A stretch of 8,860 nt of DNA from Phycisphaerales bacterium. GTDB lineage: Bacteria; Planctomycetota; Phycisphaerae; Sedimentisphaerales; Anaerohalosphaeraceae. How positions within the stretch are numbered: the first letter of the stretch is position 1; each line of letters starts with the position of its first letter. Positions 1 through 7,810 of the stretch are shown here, in pieces. The notes below the pieces were generated by a model. The model was not told where the DNA came from, ran no database searches, and worked only from the letters and a program-made list of their open reading frames with translations. The stretch covers positions 1 to 8,860 of the forward strand of contig DSDR01000035.1 in the NCBI GenBank assembly GCA_011048645.1. Direction: 5' to 3'. Made by a program: the position numbers and the translations under genes.

Positions 1-32
1 TGTCGTCTCATTTTCGACTCCTTTTTGCGTTA

Positions 33-59
33 AAAACTGCTTTCGCAAAGCGCCGTTTT
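33..59 (+). terminator. Possible hairpin terminator of an upstream gene
   Basis: A small hairpin can be drawn here: GCTTT (39-43) pairs with AAAGC (47-51) around a CGC loop. An outer AAAAC (33-37) pairs with GTTTT (55-59) across a small internal loop. The run of T at 56-59 fits the end of a transcript entering from the left edge. The stem is short and A/T-rich and the upstream gene is not in the window, so this is weak. It could equally be a leader structure of the hydrolase gene that starts at 108. Confidence 0.25.
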
Positions 60-107
60 CTGTTACATTGGTCGAACGGTCAGGATGATATTGCACGGGA
101 GTCGTTT

Positions 108-752
108 ATGAAAATTGATACCATTGTGTTAGGGGACCTTGAAGCGAATTGCTATTGCGTGCGTACCGATGAAAAGGCAAGCACGTGTCTGCTGATTGAT
201 CCGGGACTGAACCCTGAGCCCTTGGTTCATTTTTTGCGGCGAAATAACCTGACGCCGGAGGTTGTCGTTTTGACCCACGGCCACGCCGACCACATCGGCG
301 GCGTCGAGACGGTTCGTCAGCACTGGCCGGCGGTCGGAGTTGCCATTTCCGACGAGGACGCTGCAATGCTGACGGATCCGGCCAAAAATCTGTCAGTACT
401 GGCCGAGGTCATGGTCCAGGCGCGACCGGCGGAAATTCGCTTTAACAGCCAGCGCTATTTTGAAGCCGCGGGCTTGCGGTTTGAGATCATTCATACGCCC
501 GGCCATACACCGGGGGGAATTTGTCTGTATCATTCCGATGAAGAAGTGCTTTTTTGCGGCGATACCTTGTTTGCCGGCTCGGTTGGACGATGGGACTTTC
601 CCGGAGGCAATCACGACCTGCTGATCGACCGCATCAAGCATAAACTGCTGATTTTACCGGATCCGACTCGCGTCTATCCCGGGCACGGACCTGCAACAAC
701 GATCCGCACAGAAAAACGCCACAATCCCTTCCTGCTGGAAAGTGCTCATTAG
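108..752 (+). CDS. Metallo-beta-lactamase-fold hydrolase, GloC/YcbL-like (glyoxalase II type)
   Basis: This 214-residue cytosolic enzyme has the complete zinc site of the metallo-beta-lactamase fold. The signature THGHADH lies at 56-62 (His57, His59, Asp61, His62), a third-ligand His133 in HTPGHTPG, Asp152 in FCGDTLF, and His193 in YPGHGP. The segment GSVGRWDFPGGNHD (157-170) and the closing RHNPFL are characteristic of the short YcbL/GloC branch of hydroxyacylglutathione hydrolases, and the length (about 215 in E. coli GloC) agrees. Such enzymes cleave thioesters such as S-lactoylglutathione. Whether this organism uses glutathione or another thiol is not visible, so the substrate is open. 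The start at 108 is supported by CGGGAG at 96-101, six bases upstream. It converges on hisF with 22 bases between the stops and no obvious terminator. There is no signal peptide. Family assignment is secure; the exact substrate is not. Confidence 0.9.
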   Translation: MKIDTIVLGDLEANCYCVRTDEKASTCLLIDPGLNPEPLVHFLRRNNLTPEVVVLTHGHADHIGGVETVRQHWPAVGVAISDEDAAMLTDPAKNLSVLAEVMVQARPAEIRFNSQRYFEAAGLRFEIIHTPGHTPGGICLYHSDEEVLFCGDTLFAGSVGRWDFPGGNHDLLIDRIKHKLLILPDPTRVYPGHGPATTIRTEKRHNPFLLESAH

Positions 753-774
753 TACGCAGCACACACAACGGCGT

Positions 775-1542
775 TCAAACCGGTCGAACCGGCACGCCGT
801 GCCGTGCAAGGAATTCTTTGGTCTGAGCGATGGAGTAAGTGCCATAATGAAAAATTGATGCCGCCAAAACGGCGTCGGCCTGGCCGTGCTGCAGTACGTC
901 CAGCAGCGACTGGAGTGTTCCCGCGCCGCCGGAGGCGATGACGGGGATATCGACCGCCTCGGCCACCGCACGAGTCAATTCGATGTCATAGCCGGCCTGC
1001 GTGCCGTCGGCATCCATACTGGTCAGCAAAATCTCACCGGCTCCAAGCTCTTGTGCCCGCTGTGCCCACTGGACCGCGTCCAACTCCGTCGGCTCTGAAC
1101 CGGCCTTGACGGTTACAACCCACTTGTGGGCCTGGTCTTTTTTGCGGCGGGCGTCAATGGCCAGCACCACACACTGACTGCCGAAACGCTCGGCAGACTC
1201 ACGAATCAAATCGGGATTCTGCACGGCAGCGGTATTGATGGAACACTTATCCGCCCCGCTGCGAAGCAGCAACCCGATCTGATCGGCGGTGGAAATGCCG
1301 CCGCCGACAGTAAAAGGGATAAAAATCCGCTCGGCCACCCGCTCCACCATTTCAACGATGGTTTTTTTTGAGCGAATCGTAGCGGTGATATCCAGAAAGA
1401 CCAATTCATCGGCTCCTTGCTCGCTGTAACGGGCGCCCAATTCAACCGGATCGCCGGCGTCGCGCAGATTCAGGAAGTTAACGCCTTTGACGACGCGATT
1501 GTCTTTGACGTCCAGACACGGAATAATGCGTTTGGTCAGCAT
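775..1542 (-). CDS. hisF: Imidazole glycerol phosphate synthase, cyclase subunit HisF
   Basis: HisF is the (beta/alpha)8-barrel half of imidazole glycerol phosphate synthase. It uses ammonia delivered by HisH to convert PRFAR into imidazole glycerol phosphate and AICAR, a step shared between histidine synthesis and purine salvage. The 255-residue protein begins MLTKRIIPCLDVKD, with catalytic Asp11. The second catalytic aspartate is Asp130 in VVLAIDARR. Phosphate-binding segments are visible as TVGGGIS (79-85) and IASGGAG near the C-terminus. The frame is open back to 1560, but the family start is the ATG at 1542-1540. It has an AGGGAGAG ribosome site just upstream inside hisH, and overlaps the hisH stop as TGATG, which implies translational coupling. 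It is the last gene of the short leftward hisHF unit; no other his genes are adjacent in the window. Confidence 0.97.
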   Translation of the reverse strand: MLTKRIIPCLDVKDNRVVKGVNFLNLRDAGDPVELGARYSEQGADELVFLDITATIRSKKTIVEMVERVAERIFIPFTVGGGISTADQIGLLLRSGADKCSINTAAVQNPDLIRESAERFGSQCVVLAIDARRKKDQAHKWVVTVKAGSEPTELDAVQWAQRAQELGAGEILLTSMDADGTQAGYDIELTRAVAEAVDIPVIASGGAGTLQSLLDVLQHGQADAVLAASIFHYGTYSIAQTKEFLARHGVPVRPV

Positions 1543-2153
1543 CAGCGTCTCTCCCTGCATATTTCAACGAAGTTACGGAGCATTTGCAGGCCGTCATCAC
1601 CGCTTTTTTCCGGATGAAACTGGCAGCCGAACAGGTTGCCCTTTTCGATGGCCGCGGCCATGGTCAGTTGTTCGTATTCGACCCGCGCCACAATCGCATC
1701 TGCGTCGGCAACCTCTGCATAGTAGGAGTGGACGAATGCAAAATGCCGGCCGGGCTTCAGGCCGTTCATCAACCGCATCGTATCCGGCGCTTCGACATAA
1801 TTCCAGCCCATATGCGGTATCGTTCGCCCTTGCGGAATCGGAATGACCCGGCCGCCGATCAGCCCCAGGCATCGGGTGACGCCCAACTCGTGGCTTTCAT
1901 CAAACAACAACTGGAATCCAAGGCAAATGCCCAACAGCGGTTTACCGGCCCGCACCTCGTTGCAGATTTTCTCGGCAAACGGCGCCAGTTTTCGCATCGC
2001 ATAGCCGCTGGCGCCGACCCCCGGCAATATCAGCCCCTCGGCTTGGCGGAAATCGGCCGGATCACAGCTTATCCGAACATCCGAACCAATAAACCGGAAG
2101 GCGTTAATTACACTCCGGATATTTCCTGCGCCATAATCAATGATTACAAGCAT
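1542..2153 (-). CDS. hisH: Imidazole glycerol phosphate synthase, glutaminase subunit HisH
   Basis: HisH is a class I glutamine amidotransferase that hydrolyses glutamine and passes ammonia through the HisF barrel. The 203-residue protein has the full triad: nucleophile Cys77 in LLGICLGFQ, and His180 and Glu182 in CQFHPEKS. The N-terminal IIDYGAGN strand and the LPGVGA segment (43-48, oxyanion region) are typical, and the length is normal for the family. The ATG at 2153-2151 is the conserved family start. No Shine-Dalgarno sequence is evident in front of it; the leader is A/T-rich. Transcription is likely from the promoter at 2201-2228. The TGA stop overlaps the hisF ATG by one base, so the two subunits are probably made in step. 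Confidence 0.97.
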   Translation of the reverse strand: MLVIIDYGAGNIRSVINAFRFIGSDVRISCDPADFRQAEGLILPGVGASGYAMRKLAPFAEKICNEVRAGKPLLGICLGFQLLFDESHELGVTRCLGLIGGRVIPIPQGRTIPHMGWNYVEAPDTMRLMNGLKPGRHFAFVHSYYAEVADADAIVARVEYEQLTMAAAIEKGNLFGCQFHPEKSGDDGLQMLRNFVEICRERR

Positions 2154-2200
2154 AAATATAATTCATTAAAGGATAAGTTTTTCTAAACTCACAAGCCCGC

Positions 2201-2228
2201 ATTATACCTTTCCATTTTGGTTTCTCAA
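2201..2228 (-). promoter_or_regulatory. Sigma70-type promoter for hisHF
   Basis: Read on the minus strand, TTGAGA (2228-2223) and a perfect TATAAT (2206-2201) are separated by 16 bases. This matches the vegetative consensus at 5 of 6 and 6 of 6 positions. Initiation would fall near 2194, giving a leader of about 40 bases before the hisH ATG at 2153. No attenuator-like His-rich leader peptide or terminator is visible in that leader. Assignment is from the sequence pattern only. Confidence 0.65.
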
Positions 2229-2278
2229 GTCGGATTCAGTAAAATTGCCGAGTTTGCTCAATAAATCCAAAAAAACGT

Positions 2279-2794
2279 AATTACGACAAACACCATCGCG
2301 GCTACGTAAACAACCTGAACAAACTCGTTGAAAACACACCGTATGCGTCCATGCCGCTGGAACAGATCATTGTTCAGACCGCAGGCGATCCCGACAAGAG
2401 CGGCCTGTTCAACAATGCGGCTCAAGTATGGAATCATACCTTTTACTGGCATTGCCTCAAGCCGGGCGGCGGCAAGGTTCCGGCCGCGCTGCGTGCGAAA
2501 ATTGAAGCCAGCTTCGGCAGTCTTGAGGCGTGCAAGCAACAATTGGCCAACGCGGCGGTAACCCAGTTTGCCAGCGGCTGGGCCTGGCTGGCGGCCGACG
2601 GAGACCGGCTGAAAGTCGTCAAGACAGCCAACGCCGAGATGCCGCTGACCGGCGGATTGAAACCGCTGCTGACCATTGACGTCTGGGAACACGCCTATTA
2701 TCTGGATTATCAGAATCGACGCGGCGACCATGTGGCCGAGGTCATCGACAAACTGCTGAACTGGGAATTTGCGGCCGCGAATCTGGCCCAATAA
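2279..2794 (+). pseudogene. sodB: Iron superoxide dismutase lacking its N-terminus (probable pseudogene)
   Basis: From about 2279 the frame reads NYDKHHRGYVNNLNKLV and continues without a stop through the rest of an Fe-type superoxide dismutase: AAQVWNHTFYW, SFGSL, SGWAWL, DVWEHAYYLDY, NWEF. Counting from the ATG at 2351, three of four metal ligands are present (His29, Asp110, His114), as is the Fe-type second-sphere Gln25. The normal first ~25 residues are absent. In FeSODs the first ligand is the His of the Y/F-H-Y-x-K-H-H segment (His26 in E. coli); here that codon is AAT (Asn). An in-frame TAA lies at 2240-2242, and no ATG, GTG or TTG occurs between it and the KHH segment. The ATG at 2351 has no ribosome site and would leave only 147 residues of about 190, losing the first helical hairpin. 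A possible trace of the lost start is LPSL...SKKT in another frame at 2245-2277. Fe-SOD identity is firm; pseudogene status is inference, and an assembly or sequencing error is the main alternative. Confidence 0.8.
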
Positions 2795-2847
2795 ACGACA
2801 GCCGCCCTCGTTACAGACTTTTGCGGTATCCCCATCGCCGGCAAGCC

Positions 2848-2900
2848 GCCTGCCAAGATGGCGTGTTCGTGATCCGAACAGACGTCGAATCTTGGCAGGC
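2848..2900. terminator. Two-tier inverted repeat downstream of sodB
   Basis: A perfect 12-base inverted repeat, GCCTGCCAAGAT (2848-2859) and ATCTTGGCAGGC (2889-2900), encloses a second hairpin, TGTTCG (2864-2869) with CGAACA (2875-2880) around TGATC. It sits about 50 bases after the sodB stop. There is no T-run on the plus strand after the stem, so it is not a textbook rho-independent terminator. It could be a processing or stability element, a protein-binding palindrome, or one copy of a dispersed repeat. The structure is certain; the role is not. Confidence 0.5.
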
Positions 2901-2929
2901 AAAGAGTTTGTCTGTCCATTTAACGGCCC

Positions 2930-2956
2930 TTTGAATAATATATAAGTTTATTCAAA
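2930..2956. promoter_or_regulatory. Perfect 9-9-9 inverted repeat upstream of groEL1, candidate operator
   Basis: TTTGAATAA (2930-2938) and TTATTCAAA (2948-2956) form a perfect inverted repeat with 9-base arms and a 9-base spacer. This is the geometry of CIRCE, the HrcA operator of many groE operons, but the sequence does not match the CIRCE consensus TTAGCACTC/GAGTGCTAA. It lies 144 bases before the groEL1 start. The T's do not follow the stem on either strand, so it is not terminator-like. An A/T-rich chance palindrome or an upstream promoter element is the alternative. Confidence 0.35.
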
Positions 2957-3039
2957 AAAAATACTTAGACGCATTGTCGATAACCTTGTCATCCATCTGG
3001 TATCTTTTTTGCATAACATAAGTCCCTGTGTAGAGACGG

Positions 3040-3047
3040 TGTATAAA
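3040..3047 (+). promoter_or_regulatory. Candidate -10 element for the groE operon
   Basis: TGTATAAA at 3040-3047 contains a good -10-like TATAAA about 50 bases before the groEL1 ATG. No convincing -35 lies 16-18 bases upstream, and no sigma32-type CTTGAA/CCCCAT pair is visible in 2901-3100. The promoter may use an alternative or heat-shock sigma factor whose consensus I do not recognise. This is a weak call. Confidence 0.2.
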
Positions 3048-3100
3048 AACGGACTCATAAAAGATGTAACGAAACCTAAATATGAGGAGAAGCGACAACT

Positions 3101-4744
<1,644 letters not shown>

Positions 4745-4809
4745 TTGCACAGCGTACGACGCAACCATAAACAAACGAAAAGAAAAACTCATTGACAGGA
4801 GAATAAACG

Positions 4810-5100
4810 ATGAAACTGGTACCTCTTGAAGATCGCATTGTTGTCAAGCCGCAGGAAGCCGAAGAAAAAACCGCCGGGGGGATCGTCCTGCCGGATACCG
4901 CCCGCGAAAAACCGCTGATGGGAACCGTCATCGCCGTCGGCTCCGGCAAACTGCTGGACAACGGCAACCGGGCCGCAATGAACGTCAAAAAGAATGACGT
5001 GGTCCTGTACGGCAAATACAGCGGCAGCGACATCGAAATCGACGGCGAGGATTACAAGATACTCCGCGAAAGCGAAGTACTCGGTATCGTGGAAAAGTAA
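4810..5100 (+). CDS. groES: Co-chaperonin GroES
   Basis: The 96-residue GroES subunit forms the heptameric lid that closes the GroEL chamber. The N-terminal MKLVPLEDRIVVKP strand is typical. The mobile loop carries the GroEL-binding tripeptide Ile-Val-Leu at 25-27 inside TAGGIVLPD. The C-terminal half has the family pattern KKNDVVLYGKYSGSDIEIDGEDYKILRESEVLGIVEK in near-canonical form. AGGAG at 4797-4801 sits 8 bases before the ATG. It lies between the two groEL genes (65 bases after groEL1, 49 before groEL2), so one transcript probably supplies a single lid for both chaperonins. It is the only groES in the window. Confidence 0.97.
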   Translation: MKLVPLEDRIVVKPQEAEEKTAGGIVLPDTAREKPLMGTVIAVGSGKLLDNGNRAAMNVKKNDVVLYGKYSGSDIEIDGEDYKILRESEVLGIVEK

Positions 5101-5120
5101 CCGGTTTTAAGAACAACCAA

Positions 5121-5134
5121 CGACTGAACAGTCG
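5121..5134 (+). promoter_or_regulatory. Small hairpin next to the groEL2 ribosome site
   Basis: CGACT (5121-5125) and AGTCG (5130-5134) form a perfect 5-base stem with a GAAC loop. The stem ends on the first G of the Shine-Dalgarno run GGGAGGA (5134-5140). In an operon transcript it could modulate translation of groEL2 relative to groES. It is too short to terminate transcription. The structure is seen directly; any function is conjecture. Confidence 0.3.
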
Positions 5135-5149
5135 GGAGGACTAATACTT

Positions 5150-6766
<1,617 letters not shown>

Positions 6767-6796
6767 GACCTGTCAAACCGGTCAGAGGACATTAGT

Positions 6797-6828
6797 CAGG
6801 GGCGAATCGTTGTTCGCCCCTGTTCTTT
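6797..6828 (+). terminator. Rho-independent terminator of the groE operon
   Basis: A perfect 10-base G/C-rich stem, CAGGGGCGAA (6797-6806) with TTCGCCCCTG (6813-6822), encloses the loop TCGTTG and is followed by TTCTTT (6823-6828). It begins 31 bases after the groEL2 stop. This is the clearest terminator in the window and separates the groE operon from the lipoprotein gene. Confidence 0.88.
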
Positions 6829-6832
6829 GCTA

Positions 6833-6861
6833 TTGAGCGACTCGCAGGTTTTGAATAAGAT
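6833..6861 (+). promoter_or_regulatory. Candidate promoter of the SGNH lipoprotein gene
   Basis: TTGAGC (6833-6838) and TAAGAT (6856-6861) are spaced by 17 bases, each matching 4 of 6 consensus positions. The pair begins directly after the groE terminator, where a new promoter is expected. The leader to the ATG at 6948 would be about 80 bases. It contains a bulged hairpin, CACTTGAA (6887-6894) against TTCGAAGTG (6899-6907). The call is moderate because the boxes are imperfect. Confidence 0.35.
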
Positions 6862-6947
6862 TGCGTTATGTTTGGCCGACATAAAGCACTTGAACGGATT
6901 CGAAGTGAACGTGTCTTTTAACCAAAACATCTGGAAAGAATGAACCG

Positions 6948-7745
6948 ATGAACATACAAAAAAAGACCATATCAACCGTTATGCTGTGCGGCATAGCAAT
7001 TTTGGCGGCCGGGTGCGGCGGACCGAAATGGACATGCAGACAAGTCAGCGAGCAGTTGGCTGTCTCGGAAAACACTGCGATTCGTCCGGTGTCGCGACTT
7101 GCATTGAACTGGTGGGCCGAACGTCATAATGCCGTCAATGCCCGGGTACAGCAGGGTAACGTTGATTTGCTGCTGATAGGCGACTCGATCACGCACGGCT
7201 GGGACGAACACCCTCAGTTGTGGGACGCTTATTTCGGTTACTGGAATACCGTGAATGCCGGTTTCAGCGGCGACCGGACCCAGCACGTCCTTTGGCGACT
7301 GGAGAACGGAAACATTGAGGGAATTTCGCCGCGTGTCGCTATGATTATGATCGGCACCAATAATTCCAACGGCAACGAATACACCGCCGAGGAGATCGCT
7401 GAAGGCGTTGCTGCGATCGTATGCAAGTTAAAGACCCAACTGCCGCAGACAAAAATTGTAATACTGAGTATATTTCCACGCGGATCCAAAGAACAGCGTG
7501 ACAACCCATCGGCCGATGCCGTCATGAATCCGCAATGGGCCAAAAATGATAAAGCCAATCAGTTGATTTCAAGACTGGCTGACGACAATCGGGTATTTTA
7601 TTTGAATATCAATAACGTTTTTTTGGATGACCAAGGCGTACTCAGACGCGAGATTATGCCTGATCTGCTGCATTTGTCGCCAGCGGGATACGCCCGTTGG
7701 GGACAGGCGGTCTTGCCGACACTGGAAAAACTGATGGCGAAATAA
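6948..7745 (+). CDS. SGNH/GDSL-family lipoprotein hydrolase (PAF-acetylhydrolase-like)
   Basis: A 265-residue exported esterase-type protein. Residues 1-23 form a lipoprotein signal: Lys5-Lys6, a hydrophobic stretch, and lipobox LAAGC with Cys23 as the lipidation site. The mature protein should therefore be membrane-anchored outside the cytoplasm. The SGNH blocks appear in order: LLLIGDSITHGW with nucleophile Ser80, the Gly block NAGFSGDRT (103-111), IGTNN (135-139) with the block III Asn, and DLLHLSPAGY (239-248) with catalytic Asp239 and His242. The sequence resembles the PAF acetylhydrolase IB-like group, in which acyl or acetyl esters are hydrolysed, including de-O-acetylation of glycans. 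The real substrate cannot be told. A weak GGAAAG at 6933-6938 precedes the ATG. It has its own promoter candidate and lies between the groE operon and dnaJ, with no sign of transfer. Confidence 0.9.
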   Translation: MNIQKKTISTVMLCGIAILAAGCGGPKWTCRQVSEQLAVSENTAIRPVSRLALNWWAERHNAVNARVQQGNVDLLLIGDSITHGWDEHPQLWDAYFGYWNTVNAGFSGDRTQHVLWRLENGNIEGISPRVAMIMIGTNNSNGNEYTAEEIAEGVAAIVCKLKTQLPQTKIVILSIFPRGSKEQRDNPSADAVMNPQWAKNDKANQLISRLADDNRVFYLNINNVFLDDQGVLRREIMPDLLHLSPAGYARWGQAVLPTLEKLMAK

Positions 7746-7760
7746 TCAGAGGCCGCTTCG

Positions 7761-7774
7761 GTCATTTGAATGAC
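7761..7774. repeat. Short palindrome between the lipoprotein gene and dnaJ
   Basis: GTCATT (7761-7766) and AATGAC (7769-7774) form a perfect 6-base inverted repeat around TG. It is too short and lacks a T-run, so it is not a convincing terminator. It contains TTTGAATGA (7765-7773), one base from the half-site of the groEL1 inverted repeat. Just downstream, TTGATG (7775-7780) and AATAAT (7796-7801) could make a promoter that starts almost on the dnaJ ATG, though the 15-base spacing is short. Confidence 0.25.
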
Positions 7775-7810
7775 TTGATGAAATGTTAATCACGAAATAA
7801 TTGAGACATT

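Noticed and set aside
753..774. Shared terminator between the hydrolase gene and hisF
   Set aside because: The 22-base gap holds no stem or T-run.
1543..1560. Six-codon upstream extension of hisF (MQGETL)
   Set aside because: HisF proteins start at the ML/MxTKRIIPCLD segment, the ribosome site lies inside this stretch, and catalytic Asp11 and Asp130 number correctly only from 1542.
1584..2186. Open frame of 200 codons on the plus strand over hisH
   Set aside because: It is antisense to a hisH with a complete catalytic triad and has no motif of its own.
2351..2353. ATG at 2351 as a genuine sodB start
   Set aside because: Homology to superoxide dismutase runs upstream of it in frame (KHHRGYVNNLNK), and it has no Shine-Dalgarno site.
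2258..2902. Open frame of 214 codons on the minus strand over sodB
   Set aside because: The plus strand carries clear superoxide dismutase motifs over the same bases; the minus product has no recognisable domain.
2901..3100. Canonical CIRCE or sigma32 promoter before groEL1
   Set aside because: No TTAGCACTC/GAGTGCTAA pair and no CTTGAA/CCCCAT pair is present; only the differently sequenced 9-9-9 palindrome is found.
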